In this document: positions 1 through 10,922 of the stretch, piece after piece | How the letters are laid out: each line of letters opens with the position of its first letter | How positions within the stretch are numbered: position 1 is the first letter of the stretch | Assembly: GCA_023053545.1 (NCBI GenBank) | Contig: JAKZAN010000001.1 | Location: forward strand, 4,670,565 to 4,734,564 | Length of the DNA: 64,000 nucleotides | Source of the DNA: Lepidurus packardi | Lineage: Eukaryota; Arthropoda; Branchiopoda; Notostraca; Triopsidae | Direction of reading: 5' to 3' | Notes under the pieces: model-generated | Told to the model about the DNA's origin: nothing | The model's input: only the letters and a program-made list of their open reading frames with translations | Databases searched by the model: none | Made by a program: the position numbers and the translations under genes

Positions 1-1970
1 AGACGTTTGAGGGCACGTTTACCCATGCTACGATTTTTGTAAGAAAAGGACCGATTACACATATAAGTCGTCGTAGTGAAGCTTGTGTGACGACGAGCTC
101 CCCTTCGGCTAACGAAAGAAACTCCGTCAGCTTTTTCTAACTCTGTTTTCCAGAGTTCAAAAGTATTTCTGTCATGAAATGTGCTGCTTTCAATTTTACA
201 ATGGAAGCTATGCTTAATCCTAACATGTCCAACGTATTCTACCAGCTTTTTCACTGCTAAGCCACAATACCAACAATTTATCCGTTTAGTGTTCTGTTTT
301 ACTGTTCGTGAATCAAATTTTCGATAACCCGAATCGCTATCTTCGGAAAATATGACAGCACTGTCACTGGCGTCTTGTTCGGAGTCCTGGGATTTCGTTT
401 CCTTACTATCATCGGATTCAGCCCTGCTTAATAGTGGCTCAACTTCTTCTTCTATCTCAAGTTCTTCTGCTATATCAGGTACTGGGTCGGACTGCGAAGA
501 ACCTGACTTTTCTTCAGGAAGTAATGAGACAGAGACTATTCTCTCGTTCGAAGTTTTACTGCTAACAGGACCTTTAATTTCTGTTTTTAAAGAACTATGT
601 ACCACCTTAATATGACGGTCAAGCGTAAACTTCCTAGCAAACCTTTTTCCACACTTACTGCAAACATTCTTTGCTTCTTTAAGCATGTTGCATCTTGCCA
701 AACGTACGTGACGCTCTAAGTTAGATACCCTCGTGAACTCGGCTTTGCATTTTTTGCACCTTAACTCAGCTTGATTCTGTTGTTGTTCAATTTGAGAATC
801 AACAGAACATGTGAGAATATCACTGACTGACCTACGTTTAGGCAAACTAGAATCTCCTTTACGTTTTGTTTCGGTATTCCTTTCTTTACTGTTGGGATTC
901 TCGAAATCACTGTCCGACTCTTGCTTTATTTCTCCAACAGGTCTAGCAACGACCAGATCAATAACGCTAACTTCATCTGGCTTATTTGCTGTTTTACCTT
1001 TTGTCCTCGACAATTTAGCACCTTTGCGACTAGCTGCAATTTTGAAACTGCGATCTGCAAACTGACCAGAATACGGACTAGAACTGACCACCTTTGGGCA
1101 AAGTGGTACAAAATGTTTCGGCTGCCAACCACACGCAAGAACTGACCGCCCTTCTTTCTTCTGCAAATGTGCTTCCACGTTTCCACCACACCATAAAATT
1201 CGGAGAATTTCTGGGCTGTTGCAACCAATAGGGACAAAATTCATATTGAAATGCAAGGCAGGGTGATGCGTACTACTTGAGGGAACATCGACAACTGGAT
1301 AAACTGACTCTACGGTCCTATGACAAACATTGGCCAAGGCAGCGAAAGACACTAATGACGCGTATTGCCCTGACTTTGCCTGCTCCATCGCATAAATAAC
1401 TATAATCTTTTGCGCGTTCCCGATATCAGTGTTTGGGAACTCCAGACCAGGAAACAGAAAGCGCGTCATATAAATGCCAGTAAAATTCACCATGTTAGCA
1501 ATTTGGTTGTCACTGACATAACCAAGACCTGGATCTGAATAAAGCTGACTATTTGTCATTAATTCAACGACAATTCGACAACGAATCTCATCGGCATGAT
1601 CTTCATTACCAAACAATATCAGCGAAGCTGAATTATAAAAGCAATTCCCATTTCCTTGACTTTTCAAAGCCGTAAATCCATCACGGAAGCGACTTGGAAT
1701 GATTTCACAAGCAGATTCATCATTACCAACATAGCACAGAGATTCTGGCAGTGCCAAAATAGTTGGCAGTTCAATTCCTCTAAACTCTTCTCTATACTCC
1801 AAACACAATGTCTCGAAACTACTCAACTTTTCTTGACTAATCAAGATTTTTTCGAGAGAAATATTAGAAAACGCAGCAGCAGGTAAATCTGCTGTTTTTC
1901 GCAAATTTCCTAGACATTCCCTAAATCTCTGAAGCCTCCCAATCCCTCTGAAGCCTAAAACAGAAACCAT
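1..1970 (-). CDS. OTU protease / C2H2 zinc-finger protein of a Mutator-like element, partial (runs off left edge)
   Basis: A continuous minus-strand frame starts at ATG 1968-1970 and stays open to base 1 (656 codons, no stop in the window). The start is the first ATG after an in-frame TAG. An OTU cysteine-protease domain lies near the N-terminus, with the nucleophile motif GNGNCFYNSASL and a downstream PKHFVPL histidine motif. Two C2H2 fingers follow (RCKKCKAEF..H..C and VCSKCGKRF..H..H), then an acidic linker, then a conserved block with SRRGARRHTSF and TYMCNRSFSYKN, which in the two homologues at 10.2-17.6 kb begins the FLYWCH/WRKY-like finger. It is clearly diverged from those homologues, so it is a separate lineage and not a third copy of the palindrome. 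The Asp three residues before the catalytic Cys in both homologues is Asn here. No terminal inverted repeat was seen around it. Transposase origin is inferred from homology. Confidence 0.8.
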   Translation of the reverse strand, partial: MVSVLGFRGIGRLQRFRECLGNLRKTADLPAAAFSNISLEKILISQEKLSSFETLCLEYREEFRGIELPTILALPESLCYVGNDESACEIIPSRFRDGFTALKSQGNGNCFYNSASLILFGNEDHADEIRCRIVVELMTNSQLYSDPGLGYVSDNQIANMVNFTGIYMTRFLFPGLEFPNTDIGNAQKIIVIYAMEQAKSGQYASLVSFAALANVCHRTVESVYPVVDVPSSSTHHPALHFNMNFVPIGCNSPEILRILWCGGNVEAHLQKKEGRSVLACGWQPKHFVPLCPKVVSSSPYSGQFADRSFKIAASRKGAKLSRTKGKTANKPDEVSVIDLVVARPVGEIKQESDSDFENPNSKERNTETKRKGDSSLPKRRSVSDILTCSVDSQIEQQQNQAELRCKKCKAEFTRVSNLERHVRLARCNMLKEAKNVCSKCGKRFARKFTLDRHIKVVHSSLKTEIKGPVSSKTSNERIVSVSLLPEEKSGSSQSDPVPDIAEELEIEEEVEPLLSRAESDDSKETKSQDSEQDASDSAVIFSEDSDSGYRKFDSRTVKQNTKRINCWYCGLAVKKLVEYVGHVRIKHSFHCKIESSTFHDRNTFELWKTELEKADGVSFVSRRGARRHTSFTTTTYMCNRSFSYKNRSMGKRALKR

Positions 1971-3612
1971 TTTTGTCTACTTTTAATGTCTTAGACTCAA
2001 GACAGCAAGCTAAAGCGGGAAAAAAAGAAGCGAAAAGGAGTGAAAACAAAACAAACAATGGAAGAAAAACCAAGCAAACATGCAGAAAAAGAGCAAATAA
2101 TGAAGGAGAAATAAGAAAACAACGTACCCGACGTAACAAGGGAAGAAAGCGTGACACAAGAATAATGCTGTTGAAGCAAGAATGTTGAAGTAACAATGTT
2201 AAAGCAAGCGTAGAAGCAGGCGAAGGGAAACGCAAGCTTTGGAAGTCGCAAGCAAAGTGAGTCATGGATACCGGGATGACACTCAAGTTGGGACCAGCAC
2301 CACCGCGCCGCAGGGAGTTTGGAGAGAAAGACAAACATGAAAATACCATGGTAGAAGAAAAAATTTGCCCACGGAGAGTTTGACCCCTCTCCTCCATGGT
2401 GGAACCATGTGCGTTTGCGCACTACACCACTTCTTCAGATATACGTTGTAGGCGCGCGTTACATTAAAAACAATAATCCTTTCATAGTTGGAGTCAACCA
2501 GCAGGACTGCTGCACCTACGGTGGTACCACTTACACATTTCGAGTAACTCTTCTTAAAACATAACAAGTAAAACACAGAATAACTGAGGTGCAGAATAAT
2601 GTAAAATAATTAAAATAAAAAAAAATTAAAGATACAGAATAATTTAAAACGAAATAGCTAAGAAAAAATGTCTCGTACCATAGTACAAGAAAAAAATAAT
2701 TGCCCACTGAGAGAATCGAACCCTCTCCACCATCGTATCATTAGTTAAATGGTAAAGTATTAGTATGCAAGACTAATAGTATTATAATTGCATACTAATA
2801 GACATGCGCCCGCCCGTACATTATAAGCAAAAATCCTTGCACTAATTGAGTAAACTCATAACGATACCGCACCTACAGAACAAGTAAAACACATAATAAT
2901 TTAAATGCAGGATAATTTAAAATAATACAAGAAAAAAACTGCCATGCAGGGAATCGAACCCTCTCCACCGTTGTATCAGTAGTTGCCTCTGCCCACTACA
3001 CCAATTCTTCCATACTACTATACATGCGTCCGTACATTATATGCAAAAATCCTTACACTTTCGGAGTAAACTCATAACGCTACGGCACCTCCGGTGGTAC
3101 CACTTACACATTAACTCAGACGGCACCTCCGGTGGTACCACTTACACATTAACTCAGTAAAGCACAGAAGAGTAATTTATAGAGAATACACAGAATACAG
3201 AATAATTTTTCACATAATAAGTGAAAAGGAATTACGTGTACCATAGTACAAGGAGAAAACATTGCACATAATTAAACATAACATAATTTAAAACAGAAAA
3301 AGTAAAACACATAATAATTTAAATGCAGGATAATTTGAAATAATTAGAAACACAGAATAATTGAAGATACAGAATAAAAAGTAAAACACATAATAATTTA
3401 AATGCAGGATAATTTAAAATAATACAAGAAAAAAACTGCCCATGAAGGGAATCGAACCCTCTCCACCGTTGTATCAGTAGTTGCCTCTGCCCACTACACC
3501 AATTCTTCCATACTACTATACATGCGTCCGTACATTATATGCAAAAATCCTTACACTTTCGGAGTAAACTCATAACGCTACGGCACCTCCGGTGGTACCA
3601 ATAGCAACACTG
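1971..3612. repeat. AT-rich non-coding stretch with four decayed tRNA-like repeat copies
   Basis: No convincing gene. Four related copies (about 2370-2560, 2690-2880, 2935-3118, 3427-3600) share a minus-strand core with an A-box-like TGGTGTAGTGGGCAGAGG and a B-box GGTTCGATTCCC (reverse complement near 2949-2960 and 3449-3460), followed by an element containing CACCTCCGGTGGTACCACTT. Copies three and four are nearly identical over about 220 bp, so they are a recent direct duplication; copies one and two are older. The ends of the tRNA-like core do not pair as an acceptor stem, so this looks like a tRNA-derived SINE-like repeat and not a functional tRNA gene. Confidence 0.6.
3080..3158. repeat. 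Tandem duplication of about 38-40 bp
   Basis: Two adjacent copies of a segment running from CGGCACCTCCGGTGGTACC through CACTTACACATTAACTCAG. The unit is the distal part of the tRNA-like repeat described for this region. Confidence 0.75.
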
Positions 3613-4673
3613 TTACAGTGCTTGTACCTTTCATGTTTCTCACCTTCAAGTTATAAAAGGACCAGAAGACCTGGCCTACTATTGCCCTTATTTCTGAGCA
3701 ATGCGGACACAGCCTTGAAGAACAGATTCATCTCTTTGAGAGCATCAAGCCACTATTTACTAAAGGTATATGCTTCATTATCCAGTGTGATATTTTTACT
3801 AATATTTGCTTTATTAGCCCATGCTTGTTACTTTCAAAAAGCGTTCGAGAATGATCATGTCCCAATTGTGCAAATGTCTACCGTCACCGAAGAAGGAGTA
3901 GTGGAAGTAAAGACAGACGTAAGTGCGGATTATTTATTGGTTTTCTGGTGTTCAATTTGGATTGTCTAGGCTTGTGAGCGTTGATTGCTAGCTCATCGTG
4001 TGGAAGGCAAGATGCGTAGCTAGAAGGTAGAAGGCGTCTTGAACCGTCTAAACGTAGGCGAACCCAGGCGAAAAGATAACGTTGTTCGTCCAGTTTGCAT
4101 TCCGGACTCTGTTTCGCAGAAGAAAGCAGCTCAAGCTGAGAAGGAGAAAACAAAAAGGACGGGACGAGCTATCGAATTGGAACAAGGGGACGACCACATT
4201 GTGGATTACAGAAAGAATTATGACCTGCCATACGACTTCAAATACGACAAAATTCCAGAATTCTGATAAAACAAAAACATTGCCGACTACATTGATCCGG
4301 ATCTTATGGTGGTTAGTTTACCGTTTTATCTCCGGCCGGTTTTTTTACTTTGTTATTTAAAAAAAAAAAGAAATTGGAGCAGTTGGAAAAGGCTAACTGG
4401 GTAGTTTCGAAATCATTTATGGCCCTTGAAATTAAATCTGGAAGGACTTGAGAAGAGAATACAAGTTTGCCTTGAAATAAACTTTGAAATGACTTTTTAC
4501 TCGTTTATTACTGCTGATTTTGAGATGTTTTTGACTTTCCTTCAGTTCCAAATGAGCTGTTTTGCTCCCTCCCCCCGTAATACGTACTTGCGTATTTGTT
4601 GTACCCATAGAGCGCTCCCTGTAATACGTACTTGCTTATTAGAAATAGACGAAATAACAATGTCTGAACCTTA
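3613..4673 (+). pseudogene. NOG1 (GTPBP4) C-terminal fragment, copy 1
   Basis: Reading across frames gives pieces typical of the nucleolar GTPase NOG1, a 60S ribosome-biogenesis factor: SEQCGHSLEEQIHLFESI, then HVPIVQMSTVTEEGVVEVK, then LNRLNVGEPRRKDNVV, a KKAAQAEKEKTKR stretch, ELEQGDDHIVDYRKNYDLP and ADYIDPDLM. Introns of about 53 bp with GT-AG borders are kept (for example from 3916 to 3969), so this is duplicated genomic DNA and not a retrocopy. The N-terminus and most of the GTPase domain are missing. In-frame stops occur after ACER, after KMRS, and as TGA-TAA after KIPEF. The last exons are deleted, joining KLEQLEK directly to the 3' UTR. The first 50 bp come from a PLGRKT-like exon. 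Confidence 0.8.
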
Positions 4674-4838
4674 CAATTGGGCTAGGAGCCGTGTTGTCAC
4701 AAGAAATTGACGGTGTTGAACGGCCTATAGCATATGCAAGTCCATGCTTGATGAGACCAGAGAGTCGTTACTGTGTAACGCGGAAGGAGCTCCAGGCAGT
4801 TAAATTTGCTGTAATGCAATTTAGCCACTATCTCTTTT
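4674..4838 (+). pseudogene. Ty3/gypsy RNase H fragment
   Basis: This piece matches the gypsy fragment at 40528-40687 and encodes GLGAVLSQEIDG, ERPIAYASPCLM and KELQAVKFAVMQF, the RNase H part of a Ty3/gypsy polyprotein. It is bounded on the left by a join to NOG1 downstream sequence. On the right it joins the integrase tail at a shared ATTATGCAA, which suggests a microhomology-mediated deletion. Confidence 0.75.
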
Positions 4839-4849
4839 AGCACTTAGCT

Positions 4850-5054
4850 ATTATGCAAGCCGGACTTGCGCTACCATTAAAGGTACCATTCCCGACAGGA
4901 AAAAAATAGACAAACGTTACACAATAAAATTTGTATTGAAGAAAATTCACTGAGAGGATACAAAAAATCACCACACAAAAAATCACGATAATTTTCACGC
5001 AAAGTACGGAAATTTCACTGAAACGAATAGCCAGACATCTTAGAACCCACATCA
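4850..5054 (+). pseudogene. Ty3/gypsy integrase-tail fragment
   Basis: Nearly identical to 46990-47195, the sequence following the integrase C-terminal domain of the gypsy copy there. Only the 3' tail remains. It abuts the 3' end of a PISD copy on the opposite strand, the same arrangement as in the three larger units. Confidence 0.65.
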
Positions 5055-5057
5055 ATG

Positions 5058-5733
5058 CTACGGTTTAGAATTTTGAGCGATAGCTTGACCTACTCGAACG
5101 ATTTGCCCAAGCTGGACGGTAAATTTAAAGTCCTTGGGGGCCTGAAAAATAAGGACAATTGTAGAGGCAAAGTTAAACTCACCGAATACTTCACCTTTCT
5201 CCTGATGGAGACCCTCCCCGCCTGCACGTTCCTTGCGGAAGTAGTAGTCCGTCGTCTTGCGACGTCCAGCACGACAGTATGTTTCCAATTCCTACAATAA
5301 AAAGAAAAGAAAACTGTTAAGTCACTTTAAAAAACGCAAACTCGTCGACTAACTTACCGGGTCTTTATAGACGTATATGGAGCCGACATTGGTAGCTCCT
5401 ACCGCTGTCATGCTGAACAAGCCGTACTGCCACTGGCCAAAGTAAACGGCTCGCTCGTTGAGGGCAAGTAAGCCGGGGACCCATTTGCAAACGCTTGGGT
5501 TCACACTAAACATTTCCTCTAAGATAATATTCCGGTTAGTAACACCGGTTAGTATCGAAAGGGAAAAATCACAGCACTCGCGGTTGAAACTATTTGGCTA
5601 AGCTTCTTCTAAGACTAGATGTACTTGAATGGCAAACAAAAAGGCAAAAAACGCTTACCCATGGTCCAGGCAACCCGGATGAAATAAGGAACCTTTTAAG
5701 GTTTAAAAACTGAGGGCACAATACACGAAAACT
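5058..5733 (-). pseudogene. PISD (phosphatidylserine decarboxylase) truncated copy
   Basis: The last coding exon (5058-5291) and the preceding one (5358-5518) are recognisable, including [20 protein letters not shown] and [17 protein letters not shown]. The autocatalytic Gly-Ser-Thr reads Ala-Ser-Thr (FNFASTIV). At about 5537 the sequence jumps, with loss of the central exons, into the 5' region of the gene (5545-5733), which carries the donor ATGG|GTAAGCG (reverse complement near 5655). The 5' region is then cut at 5733 by the insertion of the Mutator-like pair and resumes at 22732. It is a dead copy; the closest relative is the 47.2-kb copy. Confidence 0.82.
5725..5733. repeat. Target-site duplication, left of Mutator-like element A
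   Basis: ACGAAAACT. The same nine bases recur at 13942-13950, and the core GAAAACT recurs at 22732-22738. Nine bases is the usual Mutator-superfamily duplication length. Uninterrupted versions of the site lie at 32426-32440 and 35945-35960. Confidence 0.8.
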
Positions 5734-5880
5734 ACGTTAGGCTATTGCAACCCCATCTTTCCAGTTTTTCCAGACCGCCGCAAGCCGCCGCAAGCCGCGG
5801 CAACTCGCATAAAAGCGGGTTTAGGCATGTTGTAGGAGTTGGCTTAAAAGCAGCAAAACACATAAACCAACAGTGTTGCA
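5734..5880. repeat. Outer terminal inverted repeat of element A
   Basis: Starts ACGTTAGGCTA, followed by tandem CCGCAAG blocks and CTCGCATAAAAGCGGGTTTA, then GGCATGTTGTAGGAG. Its partner is the reverse complement of about 13840-13941, and similar motifs occur at both ends of element B. Confidence 0.7.
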
Positions 5881-8800
5881 CGTGATCTGTATTTTTCTCC
5901 CCATGCTTTGCCGCGGCTGACGCCCGAGGGTGCTTAGAACCAAAAGAATAAATATTATGTGTTCAGTATGGTTTTTGACAACTGAGAAATAAAACGGAAT
6001 GGATATTGATATGACTAAAAACGTACAGCGAAAGTTGAATGTTACCCCAACAGCCTCATCCTTTGTTGTTTAGTAACAAGTTTTAACTAAGAAGACCATT
6101 GCCCGAATTATGCTTTTAATTAATACCTTAAGTAAAAAATAAAAACCTTAAATACAAAAAATAAAGGACGAGAAGTTCGAAACTTTTCTTTGGGAACGTA
6201 TGATGCTGCTGCTGACTTTTTTCTTCGTTCCATTCTTCTTGTAAGACACCAAGTATGACTGGTAAACTTATTACTTATGGTGTAACGAATATTACTTTGA
6301 CCCATAGAATTTCCGGAGCTCTAAAATAGGAAAGCATTTTTTTCGTGACGGCCATATCGAGAGTTTCAAAGCGTATGATCGTATCCTTGATAAATGTATG
6401 CCCCGGAAAGAAAGGGAATGTTGTATTTGTGTAAGGATGTGTATTCGTATTAATTAACCTTGGTGTTGGGGGATTCTGTTTGGTATTTGACGTAAGTCTG
6501 TGATCTGACCTTATTCTACTTGTACTTGTACTGTTGATTGACCGCACTCGGACGACTTATTGTTGTATTGTACTTTCTATATTTGCGTCCTGAACTACCC
6601 GTATATAAGCTCCTACGGTTTCGAATACAGTCAGTTTATATTTGCTTAAACAATGGTTTTGGGAAAAAAGGTTCCTGTGTTGTGCTTTACTGAATAGACC
6701 AGCGGTTTGTTTGGACTGCTGCATTATAGCTAATTATCAAAGTCAGGCAGCAACCATGATTAACTTATAAATGAGCTACATGACGCTTGCCTTAGATCAC
6801 AAGAATTACAATGACAAATGTAGGGCGTTTAGATTTGTTAAAGGAACTTGTTTTACTAGACTACTTTTTACAAGACCTCGAGTAGATTGTGTGATTGCTC
6901 GAAGAAATCTGTGCTTGTACCTATCCTGAATCCAAAAAGTTTTTATCCGCCTGAGGTAATCTCTAGAGAATTGGAGGCTGTATACAGCAAGTCAAGGAAG
7001 TGATCAGCTTACGCCAAGGGTAGCATAATTAAGGAATACTACTGTAGGAAACTGTTTTGGGCAAAATAAGATTGTTTTGATTGTTTGGGCCGAGTGGATT
7101 CGGTCTTGGCACAACGGTAAGATCCTGCAAGTTTATTCAAACTATTCTTCGGTTAAATTGGTCAGTAATCTACATCAGCGTCTAATCAAGACTGGGTGCT
7201 TGGCGGATTCGATTATATTAACAAGAGAACGCGCGTGAGACCTCAAGGGCCATTGGACCCGAAGAAGAAGAGGAACGTTTATAAAACGTTTGATCGGAAT
7301 GTGCAGAATGGCTAAACAATATACAAAAGGAAATGTACAGTCAGAAGCAAACGGTGTGAATGAAAGAGAAAGGAGAAGTCGGAAGTCTGATCTGATACTT
7401 GATTTTTGGCATCTTGGAAGTGAGCTGTACGTGGTCAGCTATAATTGTGTAGGGATTGTTCTTTACACTACTACGTATGGAGGAACACCGTCGGCTATCT
7501 AGTGTCTTCCGCCTTCTATGCAACGCTATGTTTTAAGCCACATAACATTACATTCTTCGTATAAAAGCTAATAATCTTATTATAGCCAAATTTGCAAAAC
7601 AGGTAAGAAGTGTAAAAGCAATGAGCAGATGCGGGCACTAGCAAAAATAAGGAAAAATCTCAAAATAGTTAGAAAAGATTTTGTAGACGTTGCTACTTCC
7701 TGTCAAAGTCGATCGGGAGTTATGAGCTTTTGGTTTTCGTGGACCGTCGGAACGTGGGAAGAAAAGACAGGAAGGGAATACACGGTGAGCTAACTTACCG
7801 ACTTCGAAGAATAAGCAGCTTCTATAAGCATGGGTTAATGTTGTATTAATATAGTCTAAGTGTCTTTATTCTGTATGGCAAGCAAAATTCACTCGTTACA
7901 CAGGGTTAAAGTAATCACGGATCAAAAGTAAAAACTCGACTTTACTGTTCGCACTCTGGTACACGACTTGCCTTTTCTAGCTCTCGTACGTGACTCATCC
8001 TACTACCACAGTATTTATTTTTTCAAACGTAGTCTACCTGGGTACAACTTTTTCCGAGGTTTGCGAAATGTGCTTATTTGTCAACTTGCGCTTCAGTTAA
8101 TGAGAATTAGGGTGTCTACACGGGGTTTAATGGAAATTAACCAATGTTCTTAGAACTTGAAACAATCTCAAGAATTGGAAAGCTTAATCGATGGCTAAAA
8201 TTTAATTCAGGTTCGCAACGAGATGTTTATTGAACTCATGGAGAAGGATTGGGCGTCTTTTTCACCTTTATTTGGACTTCATTTGGAAAAAAACTAGAAT
8301 AAATGAGCCCAGTTTGGATTTGATATGGCCCGCCAAAAAGAAGTACAGATGAAAACCCAACAGAAGTGAGTAAAATTCTCAAAATATTTACCACTCTGAA
8401 ATAAAAACTCGAAATGTGGTCCGTTTTCGCCGTTTATTGACACGACAGAGAGAATAGACGTAGATTGTTTGCAGAAGTCGGTCAAAAGTCTTCCAAGTAT
8501 CCTCCACCCCCTATTTTCGCGGTATTGGTATGGGAAGGTCGTGAAGAACGAAAGAAGCAAAAGTGAAGGACATTTATTTTGATCGCAAGAATTAAAATGA
8601 AAAGACAATGAAAGTGTTGGGCTTTTTAGATTATAGTTAAAGGAACTTGTTTTACTTGGCTACTTTTACAAGAGCTTGCGTAGATTGCGTGAGCGCTGGC
8701 GAAGAATTACATCTTTTGCCTATGCTGATTCCACTTTATATATCCGCAAGAGATAATCTCCTATATAGGGTATTGGAGGCTGTTCTACGAAAAGTCTAGG

Positions 8801-10160
8801 AAGTGCTAGCCAAGTTAAGTCAATAGGCCCTTCTAAGGAATAAGTATAAAGGAACACAATAAGAAAGTCAACATAGAAGACAACTCATAAGGGGTCCAAA
8901 GAGGGCAACTTAGAATTTCCGATTAGGGAATTCTGGAACCGGTGTTGCTGAAGCAAATTTTTTTCATAGCTTAAGTTTATGACCAGTTGATTTGGCGTAA
9001 GTTATCTTCGTATTAGTTATTACAGTAGCATATATTGTATATAAGTAGTTATCTTTGTATATAGCTTCTTTATCAGTACCGGTTCTTACAATTCTTATTC
9101 TTATTTGTATCAGTTCTTATTTATTTGATAGCATTTTTTTAAAACAGTAAACAGAAAAGACACATAGCCCATCAGCTATGTAGTGTCTTCTTCTATCAAC
9201 ACTATTAAACCGCATGGCAAATTCTTCATATAAGCCAAATTTGGAAGACAAAGTTTGAGGTAGAAAAGCCTAAAAACAAGTAGTGGGTGCGGGGCAATAG
9301 CAAAAGTAAGGAAGATTCTGGAAAAAGCAGAAAAGATTGTGTAGCCTACGTACCGTGGGAAGAGAAGACAGGAAGGGAGTACACGGTGAGCAGTACTGAC
9401 TTTTTGCCTAAAAGCCTAAACCCGGAGCGACTAGGCGGCAAAACCTCGAAAAGCCGAAACCCGGAGCGACTATAGGCAACCACCTAGCAGTCTACAAAGT
9501 TGTATTTAGTTTTTTTTAGTTGAAAAGAGTGCTGACATGTCAGTTATTAAGCTTTTTTGTATGTACAGTAGTTGCTTCTGGTTACCTTTTTTGTTATGCA
9601 CACTTCCGTGGCCGCTGTAATAATGCTGTGACCGCATAATGCCTATTAAAATATGCCTGAAAAAATAAAAATTACTTTGTAAAATAAAAAAAATATTTTT
9701 CTTGTTTAATTGTATATTTCTGCAATGTTCTAAAAAAATTCAAATTTCAAAACACAACACAACACAATGAAATGGAATTCACAACAATTCAAAGTGCTTG
9801 CGGGTCCCACTCAGCGATGACACGGTTACCGAGTGTACTGATATTAATATTCCAATACATCTCAGTCGTGTCACGGTGTGTGGTACCCCTTTTTACCTTC
9901 ACACCCATAAACTCAATTCACAACCATACATCGAATTCACAATCATAAATACAATTCAGCTTGAAAACTTAAATCACAACTTTGCTGAATATAATTGCTG
10001 ATGTATAACTCGCAGATTATTTGGAAACACGAATCACAACTTTGCTGCATATAGCTGCGTTCTGCGAGTAAGACTATCAGACTTCGTGGAAACTAAAAAT
10101 CACAACTTTGCTGCACATAGCTGCACCCTGCGAGTAAAACTCCCAAACTACCTTTGACTA
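5881..10160. other. Non-coding 3' half of element A
   Basis: Only short open frames, none conserved as protein. 6780-7800 and 8570-9400 are a diverged direct duplication: both run through GGAACTTGTTTTACT, an AGATTG.GTGA.. stretch, GTGTCTTC, and end at GACAGGAAGGGA.TACACGGTGAGC. Near 9411-9475 a short unit, AACCCGGAGCGACTA, occurs twice. The segment 7771-10160 is part of the near-identical palindrome arm. Confidence 0.55.
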
Positions 10161-10922
10161 CCTTGACACTTATTGACATGAATACGGCAATAAAATGCGA
10201 AGTCAATCAAAAAATTGCTATTGCTAATTAGTATTGCTTTGCGAAATGCAAAGCAATACTACATTATCCCTTTCATTAACACAGACAAGGCATATGTACT
10301 GAATATCATGTAAGTCGTCCATTGGTATACTATTTAGGCATAAATCTGGCTGCTGCTTGTGAGCGCAAGTTATATGAAACCAAGACTTACACACGCTGCA
10401 ACAAACCCAAGTAATATCATCATCAAGGTCGTCATCAGGATCGTTTCGTTTGCTGCAACCAGCGCAGAGTTGCGGTACGATGTCATCTAAAACGTCGGAT
10501 GGCTGATCGCTAAATCCATGTCTTAGAAAGACATTCGATGGTTTGTTATTGTACGGCTTGCGCGTCCGATGAAATTCTCTTTGAGGTATAAATTTGGCAT
10601 TAGAACGGACGTCGGTTAATTTTTCGAACGTCTCTTTTACTATCTTTTCCTCTGGTGGTCTACTGTTAATAAGTCTTGCTGTAGCCACAGCAATCTCCAA
10701 ATCACGGATGGTTCCAGGATCAGTTGTTAACGTATTAAAAATCTCGCGCAAGTCTCTACAAATGTTTGCCAAGGAAACGGCTGGTGGTTTAGTTGTTCTG
10801 GCTAACTTTTCTAGCTGGGTATTTTCAGCGATCTGTTGCTCTACTAATGCCGCTCCTATGACACGTGAATGACGCAGATTGTCACTTAAAACTGGGGTAA
10901 CTCTATGGATATGCTTGCAGAC
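7771..10922. repeat. Left arm of a 3.15-kb near-identical inverted repeat
   Basis: Paired with 16891-20045 around a centre near 13908: left plus right coordinates sum to 27816 outside, and to 27813 inside a 3-bp CAG difference. Only scattered changes were seen, for example near 9776, 8624 and 7853. Sequence inward (to 13484) and outward (to 5734) of this arm is still homologous to the other side but much more diverged. Confidence 0.9.
9966..10150. repeat. Three degenerate tandem repeats downstream of ORF A
   Basis: Each unit of about 65-70 bp contains AATCACAACTTTGCTG followed by .ATATA.CTGC and CTGCGAGTAA-like sequence. A mirror copy lies at about 17666-17850. They lie in the 3' flank, where the transcript of the OTU gene would end. 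Confidence 0.65.

Noticed and set aside
926-1237. Minus-strand 103-codon frame
   Set aside because: It is an out-of-frame reading of the OTU/zinc-finger ORF that spans 1-1970.
1921-2422. Minus-strand open frames of 140-158 codons
   Set aside because: Low-complexity Leu/Phe/Ser-rich or Lys/Arg-rich readings of A-rich DNA on both strands, with no recognisable domain; they overlap the upstream region of the OTU ORF.
2398-3510. Functional tRNA genes
   Set aside because: Box-like motifs are present but acceptor stems do not pair and the copies decay, so they were called repeats.
3884-4153. Recurring minus-strand 89-codon frame (also near 24270, 33301, 49748, 58052)
   Set aside because: It is the antisense of NOG1 exons and introns; conservation follows the duplication and not protein selection.
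4426-4710. Recurring plus-strand frame of 94-108 codons (also near 24812, 33843, 41259, 50290, 58594)
   Set aside because: It spans the NOG1 3' UTR and the gypsy leader, with no domain or start context; probably chance.
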